Assembly (NCBI RefSeq): GCF_001677885.1
Contig: NZ_LOCQ01000046.1
Span: 1 to 64,000 of the forward strand
Direction of reading: 5' to 3'
Source of the DNA: Janthinobacterium psychrotolerans
GTDB taxonomy: Bacteria > Pseudomonadota > Gammaproteobacteria > Burkholderiales > Burkholderiaceae_D
Length of the DNA: 64,000 nucleotides
Shown here: one piece after another, positions 36,399 to 45,062 of the stretch
Layout: every line of letters begins with the position of its first letter
Position numbering within the stretch: the first letter of the stretch is position 1
Made by a program: the position numbers and the translations under genes
The notes under the pieces: model-generated
What the model was told of the DNA's origin: nothing
Seen by the model: only the letters and a program-made list of their open reading frames with translations
Databases searched by the model: none

Positions 36399-39300
36399 TT
36401 ATGGACGCTGCGTGTTGACCTGGATCAACGGCTCATCCGACTGCGGCGGCAATGGCTTGCGTTCGCGCGGCTTGCGCACCGGAGCGACGGCCTTGGCGGC
36501 CGCTTCCTGCGCCAGGCGCAGTTTTTCCGGATCGGTGGCGGCCAGGGTCAGGCCGGCCGAGCCGAGCACGGCCGACAGGTCCAGCGGTGCTGCCACGGCG
36601 GCCGGTGCCACTTCCACTGGGGCCGGTGCCGGCACTGGAGCAGGAGCTGCGACTTGCGCCACCTCGGCCACCGGTTCCACCACAGGCGCCGGTGCTTGCG
36701 CAACCGGCTCGGCCACTGGTGCCGCTTCCACTGCGGGAGCAGGCTCGGCAGCAACTTCCACGGCCGCTGGCGCTTCCACCGGCGCTGGCGCTGGTGCTGC
36801 CACGGCTTTTTCAGCAAAGCTGTACTCGGCGGCCGGCACCGGTTCCGCTTCCGCTGGCACAGCTTGCGCTGCAGCAACGACGGTTTCCGCCGGCGTTTCC
36901 GGCACGATCACTTCAGCCGGTGCCGGTGCTGGCGCTTCCTCGGCAGCTTCAGTAGCGGCTTGCGCAACTGCCACCACTTCCGTCACTTCCACCACCTTGG
37001 CCACTTCAACCACGTCCACCACCACGGCGTCGGCCTGCGGCACCGGTGTGGCGCTCACTTCGACCAGCGTGGCGGTGGTAACGATGGCCAGCGCAGGCGC
37101 TGCGTCATCGGCCGGGGCCACGGTAAAGCTGACGGCCTGGGCTTCCTGGCCATCGTGCTCGCCGTTTGCCGATTCGATCAGCTCGCCCGTTTCGCGGTCG
37201 CGGCGGTTGCGATTGCGGCCACCACGGCGGCGGCGGCGGCGTGGTTCTTCGCCTTCGCCCTCGACATCGCTTTCTTCGCTTTCAGGGCCAAGATTCGCTG
37301 GCGCCTTGACCAGGCTGGTTGGCGCTGCTGCGTCGACGGCAGGGCCGTTGGCGGGGGCCGGCACGATTACGCTGACCGGCGTGGCGATCACGCCCACGGC
37401 GGCCAGTTCCTCGGCCTTGAACTCGGTTTTCATTTCGGTAGCGACCGGCTTGTCGGCGCGCGCTTCACGCGGCTGGCGTGGTGGACGCTCGGCACGGTCC
37501 GCACGCTCGGGGCGTTCGGCGCGCTCAGGACGCTCGCCGCGTTCCGCACGTTCGCGTGGCGCCGCTGCGGTCAGCTCGCCCGCTTCACGCGGTTCGCGCG
37601 GCGGACGTGGCTGGCGTGGCGGACGCACGGCTTTTTCCAGTGCTTCGGCTTCTTTGGCGGCATCATCGGCGACTGGACGCGGCTGGCCCGGTTCGCGTTC
37701 CTCGCGGCCCGGCTTGCCGTTGCGGCCACGGCCACGCGGTCCACGGTTGTTGCGGTCGCCACGGTCCGGCGTGCTGCTGGCCGGTTTCACCGGTGCAACA
37801 GGTGCCGGGGAAGTTGCCACCGGTGCTTGCGGACCATTGAAAAAGCTGACGACCTTGGCCCAGAAACCTTGCGGCGCCGGTGGCGCAATGACTGGCGCCG
37901 GCTTGACTTCGACCGCTTTGCGCTCGACCATCGGCGCTGGCTGGTCAGGAGTGATGGTCTTGACGACGGCTTCCTGGCGCGGTTTGGCTTCTTCCTTCTG
38001 GCGCTTGCTGTAGGCCATGTCGGTTTCGGCGCTTTCGGCCAGGTTGTAGCTGGCCTGGCTGTCTTCCAGACGCGGATCGTCGTGCTTGATGCGTTCCAGT
38101 TTGTAGTGCGGCGTTTCCAGATGCTTGTTCGGGATCAGGATCACGGCGATGCGGTGGCGGTTCTCGATCTTCAGCACTTCGCCGCGTTTTTCGTTCAGCA
38201 GGAAAGCGCCGACGTCGACCGGTACCTGCACGTGGATGGTGGCCGAGTTTTCCTTCATCGCCTCTTCCTGGATGATGCGCAGCACCTGCAGGGCGGACGA
38301 TTCGGTATCGCGGATGTGGCCGGTGCCGGAGCAGCGCGGGCAGGTCACGTGCGAGCCTTCGGACAGCGAAGGGCGCAGGCGCTGGCGCGACAGTTCCATC
38401 AGGCCGAAGCGCGAGATCTTGCCCATTTGCACGCGGGCACGGTCATGGTGCAGCGCATCCTTGAGGCGCTGTTCCACTTCGCGCTGGTTCTTCGCCACTT
38501 CCATGTCGATGAAGTCGATCACGATCAGGCCGCCCAGGTCGCGCAGGCGCAGCTGGCGGGCCACTTCTTCGGCCGCTTCACAGTTGGTGTTGAAGGCGGT
38601 CGTTTCGATGTCCGAGCCGCGCGTGGCGCGCGCCGAGTTGACGTCGACCGAGACCAGCGCTTCGGTGTGGTCGATCACGATGGCGCCGCCCGATGGCAGC
38701 GGCACGGTGCGGCTGTAGGCCGTTTCGATCTGGTGTTCGATCTGGAAACGCGAAAACAGCGGCACGTCGTCGCTGTAGCGTTTTACACGGTGCACCATGT
38801 CGGGCATCACGTGGCTCATGAACTGGTGCGCCTGGTCGTAGATCTCGTCGGTATCGATCAGGATCTCGCCGATATCGGGCTGGAAGTAGTCGCGAATCGC
38901 GCGGATCACCAGGGAGCTTTCCTGGTAGATCAGGAAAGCGCCATTGGCCGACTTGCCGGCGCCTTCGATGGCGCGCCACAGTTGCATCAGGTAATTCAAG
39001 TCCCACTGCAGTTCTTCGACGTTGCGGCCGATGCCGGCGGTGCGGGCAATTACGGACATGCCAGCCGGCAGGTCCAGTTTATCCATGGTTTCGCGCAATT
39101 CCTGGCGCTCTTCGCCTTCGACGCGACGCGATACGCCACCACCACGCGGGTTGTTCGGCATCAGCACCAGGTAGCGGCCGGCCAGCGAGACGAACGAGGT
39201 CAGGGCGGCGCCCTTGTTGCCGCGCTCTTCTTTTTCGACCTGGACCATGATTTCCTGGCCTTCGCGCAGCGCTTCCTTGACGGACGCGTTACGCACGTCG

Positions 39301-39545
39301 ACGCCTTCGCGGAAGTAAGTGCGGGCAACTTCCTTGAACGGCAGGAAGCCGTGGCGATCTTCGCCGTAGCTGACGAAGCACGCTTCGAGCGAAGGCTCGA
39401 TGCGCGTGATCACGCCTTTGTAGATATTCGATTTGCGCTGTTCGCGCCCGGCTGTCTCGATATCGATGTCGATCAGTTTTTGTCCGTCGACAATCGCTAC
39501 GCGCAGTTCTTCTTGCTGCGTGGCATTAAACAACATGCGTTTCAT
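36399..39545 (-). CDS. rne: Ribonuclease E
   Basis: Endoribonuclease and degradosome scaffold (1048 aa). The N-terminal catalytic half has an S1 domain (SNIYKGVITRIEPSLEACFVSYG), DNase-I-like motifs with catalytic Asp (VSVDVNSARAT and GLIVIDFIDM), and the zinc-link CPRCSGTG. The C-terminal half is disordered: Arg-rich RNA-binding stretches (repeats like RPERAERPERAD, coded about 37470-37560; RRRRRGGRNRNRRDRE) and a long Ala/Pro/Val/Glu-rich tail. The start MKRMLFNATQQEELR has GGAG eight bases upstream; the longer in-frame extension lies in the leader and was rejected. Confidence 0.96.
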   Translation of the reverse strand: MKRMLFNATQQEELRVAIVDGQKLIDIDIETAGREQRKSNIYKGVITRIEPSLEACFVSYGEDRHGFLPFKEVARTYFREGVDVRNASVKEALREGQEIMVQVEKEERGNKGAALTSFVSLAGRYLVLMPNNPRGGGVSRRVEGEERQELRETMDKLDLPAGMSVIARTAGIGRNVEELQWDLNYLMQLWRAIEGAGKSANGAFLIYQESSLVIRAIRDYFQPDIGEILIDTDEIYDQAHQFMSHVMPDMVHRVKRYSDDVPLFSRFQIEHQIETAYSRTVPLPSGGAIVIDHTEALVSVDVNSARATRGSDIETTAFNTNCEAAEEVARQLRLRDLGGLIVIDFIDMEVAKNQREVEQRLKDALHHDRARVQMGKISRFGLMELSRQRLRPSLSEGSHVTCPRCSGTGHIRDTESSALQVLRIIQEEAMKENSATIHVQVPVDVGAFLLNEKRGEVLKIENRHRIAVILIPNKHLETPHYKLERIKHDDPRLEDSQASYNLAESAETDMAYSKRQKEEAKPRQEAVVKTITPDQPAPMVERKAVEVKPAPVIAPPAPQGFWAKVVSFFNGPQAPVATSPAPVAPVKPASSTPDRGDRNNRGPRGRGRNGKPGREEREPGQPRPVADDAAKEAEALEKAVRPPRQPRPPREPREAGELTAAAPRERAERGERPERAERPERADRAERPPRQPREARADKPVATEMKTEFKAEELAAVGVIATPVSVIVPAPANGPAVDAAAPTSLVKAPANLGPESEESDVEGEGEEPRRRRRRGGRNRNRRDRETGELIESANGEHDGQEAQAVSFTVAPADDAAPALAIVTTATLVEVSATPVPQADAVVVDVVEVAKVVEVTEVVAVAQAATEAAEEAPAPAPAEVIVPETPAETVVAAAQAVPAEAEPVPAAEYSFAEKAVAAPAPAPVEAPAAVEVAAEPAPAVEAAPVAEPVAQAPAPVVEPVAEVAQVAAPAPVPAPAPVEVAPAAVAAPLDLSAVLGSAGLTLAATDPEKLRLAQEAAAKAVAPVRKPRERKPLPPQSDEPLIQVNTQRP

Positions 39546-40223
39546 TTTTATAACTCCGCGACCCGTAGGCCATCTCAAAGCCGCTTCCTGGGAAGCGGCG
39601 AAAGTACAGGGATATACGCGAGAACGGGAGTGTTGGCGGGGGAATGCCTTGGCGTGCGGAGCAACAACGTATAGACGTTGCGGCCGCAACAGGGCGCATG
39701 AGGTCGATCGACATGCCGAGTGACATGACACTTGCACTCATCTGATGCAGCCCGAAATCGCGGGAGCAGAGAATGCAGGCGGTCAGCAAATTCAGAGCCA
39801 AAGCGTAAGCCGGCTCACCTACTGGAATCGCGATGGCGAGGCTTGGCCTCAGCCTATTCATCGACAACCCTCAATAGTGTGGCTTCATACGGGGTTTGGC
39901 GAAAACGGCAAGCGTTATCAACTTCATCAACCCGCGAGCCCGACTCGATAAGTCGCGCTAACGGGTACTTATCCTTTTAATCCAGATCACTCTCTTCAGC
40001 ATCCCCGCGTTTATCCGATTACAACTACGGTGCAACCTTGACGGGCGCGAGGGTGGTGCGTATACATTTTTTTCCACCGAATTTGCAATTTGGCGAGGCC
40101 GGTGGAGACGCCCCTGTGTAAAATGTGCTTTTATTCTTACACCAGCAGCAGCCAGGGCCGCAGCAAAAACAATTATATATTCAAAATGAAGGACTTAGAG
40201 AGATTTCTGGGAAGACATAGTAA
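39546..40223. other. Long rne leader and divergent rne/rluC control region
   Basis: 678 bases with no credible gene. A 9-bp hairpin (39580-39588 with 39591-39599) lies 35 bases from the rne ATG and would be in its 5' UTR. RNase E genes in other bacteria carry structured leaders through which the enzyme limits its own mRNA. Small plus-strand frames here lack ribosome sites. The right part holds the rluC promoter. Confidence 0.6.
40038..40066 (+). promoter_or_regulatory. Sigma-70-type promoter for the rluC operon
   Basis: TTGACG (40038-40043), 17-base spacer, TATACA (40061-40066). Both hexamers match consensus at five of six positions. The predicted start is about 150 bases upstream of rluC. 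Confidence 0.65.
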
Positions 40224-41219
40224 ATGAAGAGTCAAAATGATGTTGTTCCCCCTTCAACACCCCCGGTTCAGCCGCAAGCGCAATTCGTCACCATCGCCGA
40301 AGAAGAAGCCGGCCAGCGTATTGATAACTACTTGTTAAGAGTATGCAAGGGAGTGCCTAAAAGCCACATCTACCGTATTTTGCGATCGGGCGAAGTGCGG
40401 GTCAACAAAGGCCGTATCGACCAGCTGTACCGGCTGGCCGAAGGCGACGTGGTGCGCATTCCACCGGTGCGCGTGGCCGAAAAAGCGCCGACCGGCGCGC
40501 CGGCCGCCGAGTTCAAGATCATCTTCGAAGACGCGCAGCTGCTGGTGATCGACAAGCCGGCCGGCGTGGCCGTGCATGGCGGCTCGGGTGTGTCGTTCGG
40601 CGTGATCGAGCAGTTGCGCGCTTCGCGCCCGGACGCCAAGTTCCTCGAACTGGTGCACCGCCTGGACCGCGATACCTCCGGCCTGCTGCTGCTGGCAAAA
40701 AAGCGCTCCGCCCTGACCAACCTGCACGAGCAGATGCGCGACGGCGTCACCGACAAGCGCTACCTGGTGCTGGTGGCCGGCGACTGGAAGAATGCGCGCC
40801 AGCATATCAAACTGCCGCTGCACAAATATACGACGGCCGAGGGCGAGCGCCGGGTGGCGGTGCAGGCCGATGGCCTGGCCTCGCACACGGTGTTTTCGTT
40901 GTTGCATAAATATAACAACTTCGCCTTGCTGGAAGCGGAGCTGAAAACCGGCCGTACCCATCAGATCCGCGTTCATCTGTCTTCGTCTGGCTTCCCCATC
41001 GCTGGCGACGACAAGTACGGCGATTTCGCCCTCAACCGTGCGCTGTTGAAAGCCGATGCCACGCGCGGTGCGCTCAAGCGCATGTTCCTGCACGCGCACC
41101 AGATCACCTTCGTCCATCCCGAAACGGGCAAGACGATGACCCTGAACGCACCGTTGGCCGCCGAGTGCGAGCGTTTCTTGGTAAGCTTGGGCAAACCACT
41201 CGCTGTTGCCACGCGTTAA
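40224..41219 (+). CDS. rluC: 23S rRNA pseudouridine synthase RluC
   Basis: RluA-family synthase (331 aa) with an N-terminal S4 RNA-binding domain (AGQRIDNYLLRVCKGVPKSHIYRILRSGEVRVNKGR) and the catalytic HRLDRDTSGLLLLAKK with the essential Asp. GRTHQIRVHLSSSGFPIAGDDKYG matches RluC, which modifies 23S rRNA positions 955, 2504 and 2580 in E. coli. It lies opposite rne, the usual rne/rluC arrangement, and probably heads the HAD-Rieske-sppA run. Confidence 0.94.
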   Translation: MKSQNDVVPPSTPPVQPQAQFVTIAEEEAGQRIDNYLLRVCKGVPKSHIYRILRSGEVRVNKGRIDQLYRLAEGDVVRIPPVRVAEKAPTGAPAAEFKIIFEDAQLLVIDKPAGVAVHGGSGVSFGVIEQLRASRPDAKFLELVHRLDRDTSGLLLLAKKRSALTNLHEQMRDGVTDKRYLVLVAGDWKNARQHIKLPLHKYTTAEGERRVAVQADGLASHTVFSLLHKYNNFALLEAELKTGRTHQIRVHLSSSGFPIAGDDKYGDFALNRALLKADATRGALKRMFLHAHQITFVHPETGKTMTLNAPLAAECERFLVSLGKPLAVATR

Positions 41220-41325
41220 GCGACGTCTGCATGGCCGGCACGTTCGGTACCGCCGGACGACCCACAAGGTTGTCAGCGGTCAACTTTTACCACTCAAGGA
41301 GCCGGCGGCTGGATCGTCGGGAAAC

Positions 41326-41985
41326 ATGGCAAGAAAGCAATTTGATCTGATCGTTTTCGATTGGGACGGTACGTTGATGGACAGCACCTCGACCATCGTC
41401 CGCTGCATCCAGGCGGCGGCCAAGGACCTGGGCCTGCCGGTGCCGACCGACCTGCTGGCCTCGCATGTGATCGGGCTGGGCCTGCAGGAAGCCATGCGGG
41501 TGGTGATGCCCGACGTCGACGCCAAATACCATGCGCGCATGGTCGAGCGCTACCGTTATCATTATCTGTCGCGTGACCACGAACTGGTGCTGTTCGACGG
41601 GGTGCAGGAGATGCTGCTCGACCTGTCGCAGAACGGCTATTTCCTGGCCGTCGCCACCGGCAAGAGCCGTGTCGGCCTGAACCGGGCCCTGAATGCCGTC
41701 AAGCTGCTGTCGCTGTTCGACGCCACGCGCTGCGCCGATGAAACTTTTTCCAAGCCGCATCCAGCCATGCTGCAGGAACTGACGCGCGAACTGGGCCAGG
41801 ACATGCGCCGCACGGTGATGATCGGCGACACCAGCCATGATTTGCTGATGGCCAATAATGCGGGCGCGGCCGGCATCGCCGTCGAATATGGCGCCCATCC
41901 GGTGTCGCAACTGCAGGAATGCACGCCGATCTATTCGGCGGCGAACGTGGCGCAGCTGCACCAATGGCTCAGTGAGCACGCGTAA
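41326..41985 (+). CDS. HAD-IA family phosphatase (Gph-like)
   Basis: HAD-superfamily hydrolase (219 aa), possibly phosphoglycolate phosphatase-like. Motif I is FDWDGTLMDS, motif II the Thr in VATGKSR, and motif III/IV Lys and Asp in SKPHP and MIGDTSHDL. The alpha-helical cap follows motif I. The ATG at 41326 has GGGA just upstream and gives the standard N-terminus. Substrate undetermined. Its stop overlaps the Rieske start by one base (TAATG). Confidence 0.9.
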   Translation: MARKQFDLIVFDWDGTLMDSTSTIVRCIQAAAKDLGLPVPTDLLASHVIGLGLQEAMRVVMPDVDAKYHARMVERYRYHYLSRDHELVLFDGVQEMLLDLSQNGYFLAVATGKSRVGLNRALNAVKLLSLFDATRCADETFSKPHPAMLQELTRELGQDMRRTVMIGDTSHDLLMANNAGAAGIAVEYGAHPVSQLQECTPIYSAANVAQLHQWLSEHA

Positions 41986-42359
41986 TGGCTGATGTGCAAG
42001 ACATCCTGATCTGCGCCGCCGAGGCCGTCGCCGAAGGCGGCAAGGGCGTGCGCTTTCCCGTGCTGGCCGGCGGCGAGGCCACCACCGGCTTTGTCGTGCG
42101 CTACGATGGCAAACCGTATGGCTACCTGAACCGCTGCGCCCATGTGCCGATCGAACTGGACTGGGCCGAAGGCGAATTTTTCGAGTCGAGCGGCTTGTAC
42201 CTGATGTGTTCGACGCATGGCGCCATCTATGTGCCGGACAGCGGCCTGTGCGCCGGTGGCCCGTGCAAGGGCGGGCGCCTGCGGCCGATTGCGGTTGCCG
42301 AGCATGATGGCCAATTGTATTGGCAGCCTGATGAGTATGTGTTGCCGCGTAGCGCATGA
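41985..42359 (+). CDS. Rieske [2Fe-2S] domain protein
   Basis: Small soluble ferredoxin-like protein (124 aa) with a Rieske cluster: Cys-x-His in NRCAHVP and Cys-x2-His in CSTHGAIY, about 20 residues apart. There is no membrane anchor or signal. The partner is unknown. The TAATG junction with the HAD gene indicates translational coupling; sppA follows 34 bases later. The order HAD-Rieske-sppA recurs in betaproteobacteria. Confidence 0.92.
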   Translation: MADVQDILICAAEAVAEGGKGVRFPVLAGGEATTGFVVRYDGKPYGYLNRCAHVPIELDWAEGEFFESSGLYLMCSTHGAIYVPDSGLCAGGPCKGGRLRPIAVAEHDGQLYWQPDEYVLPRSA

Positions 42360-42393
42360 GGCGTGAATGCGCGGCTATTTGATAAAGTGAATC

Positions 42394-43383
42394 ATGAGCG
42401 ATAACATCAACGACAAACCGGCCGCACTGCCCGCCGGCGCCGGCAACAGTCAATGGGAACGCACGGTGCTGGAAAAGCTCGTGTTTGCCACTGTGCAAGA
42501 GCAGCGCGCACATCGCCGCTGGAGCATCTTCTTCAAGATCTTCAGCCTGCTGATCGTGCTGTTCGCGCTGTGGGTCTTTTATGACTACAACAATATGGGC
42601 GATACGGAAACCCTGGGCCGGCATACGGCGCTGATCGATATCAGCGGCACCATCGAGTCCGAAGGCAGCGGTTCGGCCGCCGTCGTGATCCCGGCGCTGG
42701 ACAAGGCGTTTTCCGACAGCGGTTCGGTGGCGGTGGTGCTGCACATCAACAGCCCCGGCGGCAGCCCGGTGCAAGCGGGCATGATCGTCGATGAAATGCT
42801 GCGCCTGCGCAAAGGCTATCCCGACAAGCCTTTATATGTAGTGGTCGATGAAATGTGCGCCTCGGGCGGCTATTACATTGCCGCCGCCGCCGACCGCATC
42901 TATGTCAACAAGGCCAGCGTGGTCGGCTCGATCGGCGTGCTGATGGATGGCTTCGGCTTTACCGGCACAATGGAAAAAGTCGGTGTCGAACGCCGCCTGC
43001 TGACGGCCGGCGAAAACAAGGGCTTCATGGATCCGTTCAGCCCGCTGAGCGAAAAGCACAAGGCGCATGCCCAGGGCATGCTCAATGAAATCCACCAGCA
43101 ATTCATCGACGTGGTGCGCGCCGGACGCGGCAAGCGCCTGAAGGAAACGCCGGAGATGTTTTCCGGCCTGTTCTGGACCGGTGCGCGCGCCGTGCAGATG
43201 GGCCTGGCCGACGACTTCGGCACCGTCGACAGCGTGGCGCGCGATATCGTCAAGGCCGAAGACATCGTCGACTACACGCAGCATGAAGGCTTGCCGGAGC
43301 GGGTGCTGAAGAAATTTGGCGCCGCCATGGGCGCCGGCGCCATCAAGGCGGCCGTGCAGCAAGCCCAGCCATCGCTGCGCTGA
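42394..43383 (+). CDS. sppA: Signal peptide peptidase SppA, S49 family
   Basis: Membrane-anchored serine protease (329 aa) that degrades leftover signal peptides. It has an N-terminal cytosolic tail, one transmembrane helix (about 45-65), then an S49 domain with nucleophile Ser157 in MCASGGYY and a candidate general-base Lys209 in GENKGFMDPF. It is the short, single-domain form rather than the double-length E. coli type. Last gene of the rluC run. Confidence 0.94.
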   Translation: MSDNINDKPAALPAGAGNSQWERTVLEKLVFATVQEQRAHRRWSIFFKIFSLLIVLFALWVFYDYNNMGDTETLGRHTALIDISGTIESEGSGSAAVVIPALDKAFSDSGSVAVVLHINSPGGSPVQAGMIVDEMLRLRKGYPDKPLYVVVDEMCASGGYYIAAAADRIYVNKASVVGSIGVLMDGFGFTGTMEKVGVERRLLTAGENKGFMDPFSPLSEKHKAHAQGMLNEIHQQFIDVVRAGRGKRLKETPEMFSGLFWTGARAVQMGLADDFGTVDSVARDIVKAEDIVDYTQHEGLPERVLKKFGAAMGAGAIKAAVQQAQPSLR

Positions 43384-43427
43384 ACATCGGACGAGGAGAA
43401 TAGTTTTCAATATCGCGGCAATTGACC

Positions 43428-43455
43428 TTGAAAATCTTGCTGCATGGGCTATATT
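43428..43455 (+). promoter_or_regulatory. Promoter of the candidate small RNA
   Basis: TTGAAA (43428-43433), 16-base spacer, TATATT (43450-43455). The expected start falls at about 43461-43463, exactly where the RNA's closing stem begins. Confidence 0.6.
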
Positions 43456-43460
43456 CAAAC

Positions 43461-43562
43461 AGTAGTTCTTCTCAAGGGAGGGTGATATACATCAACTATG
43501 TTGTCAGTGCGAACTTGATCTGTATGTCTTGGAACTACTTGCCGCATCGACGATGCGGTTTT
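43461..43562 (+). ncRNA. Candidate structured small RNA, about 100 nt
   Basis: No reading frame fits this interval, but it has a complete small-RNA layout. A promoter ends at 43455, and an 8-bp closing stem joins agtagttc (43461-43468) to gaactact (43532-43539) around a loop of about 63 bases containing AGGGAGGGTG. A terminator hairpin follows at once (ccgcatc 43542-43548 with gatgcgg 43552-43558, then TTTT). It does not resemble 6S, 4.5S or tmRNA as I know them. Function unknown. It lies 78 bases after sppA, so an sppA 3'-UTR fragment is the main alternative. Confidence 0.55.
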
Positions 43563-43585
43563 GAGCGAATTTATATTCCTCACTA

Positions 43586-43634
43586 AAGTCCCGATGGGAC
43601 TTGGGAGCGGCGGCGCAATGCCGCCGTTTCCTTT
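43586..43634 (+). terminator. Second hairpin pair and terminator
   Basis: A 7-bp stem (43586-43592 with 43596-43602) is followed by a stronger 7-bp GC stem (43608-43614 with 43620-43626) and the T-rich tail TTTCCTTTT. It could be a back-up terminator for the small RNA or the sppA transcript. Confidence 0.6.
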
Positions 43635-43711
43635 TGCATGATCGATAATGGGCACGATTGGTGCGGAGGCAAGCATGCGGGGCCGGGGCATGGCTAGTCT
43701 GTCGAACTGAT

Positions 43712-44065
43712 TCAGGCGGTACAGTTATGGCAAGGGGCGGGCATGCTTGGTGCCCGCGCCTGGCTGTCCGCTGCCTCGTTCAGGCTGGCGGACAAGGCAA
43801 TAGTGTGGTGCGATTCTTCCTCTTCGGTTTGGGCAAAGCCACCGCCGGCCAGCCAGCACAGGAAGTGACACTGCGCGGCGGCATGCCATTCGGCCTGGCT
43901 GGCCGCCATGGCGGGACCTTGTTCAAGCTCGGGCTTGCTGGCGGGATCAGCGCGCCAGCGCGCCACACTCAATTGCACCTGATGCATGGCACCCTGTTCG
44001 ATGGCGACACGGGTGCGCATCTGCGCGATGCTGCCTTCCAGGACGATGGTGTGTATGTGTTTCAT
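43712..44065 (-). CDS. Hypothetical protein (117 aa)
   Basis: No family recognised. The gene is supported by a very good AAGGAG site six bases before its ATG. The sequence starts MKHIHTIVLEGSIAQMRTR and is rich in Ala, Gln and His, with an acidic patch (QTEEEESHH) and a C-terminal CHNC pair. No signal peptide or membrane helix is visible. A longer plus-strand frame overlaps it but has no ribosome site. It stands alone between the small RNA and the rsuA-like gene, with a palindrome upstream (44103-44124). Confidence 0.55.
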   Translation of the reverse strand: MKHIHTIVLEGSIAQMRTRVAIEQGAMHQVQLSVARWRADPASKPELEQGPAMAASQAEWHAAAQCHFLCWLAGGGFAQTEEEESHHTIALSASLNEAADSQARAPSMPAPCHNCTA

Positions 44066-44102
44066 GGTTGCTCCTTCTGTTTCCTGCCTTAATTCCTAAC
44101 GT

Positions 44103-44124
44103 TCATTAGGCGGATTCCTAATGA
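44103..44124. promoter_or_regulatory. Operator-like palindrome upstream of the orphan gene
   Basis: A perfect 8-bp inverted repeat, tcattagg (44103-44110) and cctaatga (44117-44124), with a 6-base spacer. A third partial half-site (cctaacg) lies immediately left at about 44096-44102. It sits 38-59 bases upstream of the 117-aa gene's ATG, where a repressor site would be expected. Confidence 0.45.
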
Positions 44125-44272
44125 GGTTTCAGTGTAGCAATGCGATTTTCTTGCTACTTGACATATCTCAAAAGAAATAACCGCCTCAACGAAAAACAGT
44201 CCTTGTACTTTGCCGTATCTATGCATGAGCCTTGCCTTCACGCCCACGCCAGCATCTGGTAAAGTCACGCCC

Positions 44273-44983
44273 ATGAGCAAATTATCCCTAGACCGCATCC
44301 TGCAATCGCAGGGTTTTGGCACCCGCAAGTACTGCCGTTCCCTGGTCGATGATGGCGAGGTCGTCATCGACGGCGTGACACAGACCAATTACCGCACCAC
44401 CGTTGAAACCGACGCTCTGGTGCTGCGGGTGTTCGACGAAGAGTGGGTCTACCGTCAGCACCTGTACCTGGCGCTGTACAAGCCTGCCAATTTCGAGTGC
44501 TCGCGCAAGCCCAGCCACCACCCGGGCGTATTGACCCTGCTGCCGGAACAATTCACCTGGCGCGAAGTGCAGCCGGTAGGCCGGCTCGACCATGACACGA
44601 CCGGCATGCTGCTGATGTCCGACGATGGCCCGTTTATTCATGCGCAATCGTCGCCGAAGCGTCATGTGCCGAAGATTTACCAGGCCACCACCCAGGAACC
44701 GGTGACCGATGAGCTGGTGGCGCTGCTGCTGGCCGGGGTGCAGTTGCACGATGAACCGGCGCCGCTGGCGGCGCTGGTCTGTGTCAAGCGCGGTGAGCAC
44801 CAGCTGGAAATCGTGCTCGAACAGGGCAAATACCACCAGGTCAAGCGCATGCTGGCGGCCGCCGGCAACCATTGCACGGCGCTGCACCGTTCCGCCATCG
44901 GCAGCCTGGCCCTGGAGTCCTTGGGCATCGCAGAAGGCGAATGGTGCTACCTGACGCCGGAACAGATCGCCTTGCTGGCCTGA
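44273..44983 (+). CDS. RsuA-family 16S rRNA pseudouridine synthase
   Basis: Pseudouridine synthase (236 aa) with an N-terminal S4 domain (MSKLSLDRILQSQGFGTRKYCRSLVDDGEVVIDG), the catalytic GRLDHDTTGMLLMSDDG motif, and the RsuA/RluE ending KYHQVKRMLAAAGNHCTALHRSAIG. It probably modifies 16S rRNA U516. The start at 44273 begins at the S4 domain. A strong terminator follows the gene. Confidence 0.9.
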   Translation: MSKLSLDRILQSQGFGTRKYCRSLVDDGEVVIDGVTQTNYRTTVETDALVLRVFDEEWVYRQHLYLALYKPANFECSRKPSHHPGVLTLLPEQFTWREVQPVGRLDHDTTGMLLMSDDGPFIHAQSSPKRHVPKIYQATTQEPVTDELVALLLAGVQLHDEPAPLAALVCVKRGEHQLEIVLEQGKYHQVKRMLAAAGNHCTALHRSAIGSLALESLGIAEGEWCYLTPEQIALLA

Positions 44984-44999
44984 TCCACTTTCACGCGCC

Positions 45000-45025
45000 A
45001 AAAAGCCGGGTATTCCCGGCTTTTT
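45000..45025 (+). terminator. Intrinsic terminator after the rsuA-like gene
   Basis: An 11-bp stem (45000-45010 with 45015-45025, loop tatt), ending in TTTTT, lies 17 bases after the stop codon. Confidence 0.9.
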
Positions 45026-45062
45026 GGCGTCTTTTGCCCGTATCTGACAAAGTTTTCCTTAC

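Noticed and set aside
36654-39674. Plus-strand frame of about 1000 aa antisense to rne
   Set aside because: Shadow frame created by codon bias; composition (His, Arg, Phe-rich) is not protein-like and rne is certain.
39732-39980. Small plus-strand frames between rne and rluC
   Set aside because: No ribosome sites and no recognisable sequence; they lie within the presumed rne leader.
43658-44092. 144-aa plus-strand frame opposite the orphan gene
   Set aside because: The minus-strand frame has an ideal AAGGAG site and spacing, while this one has none.
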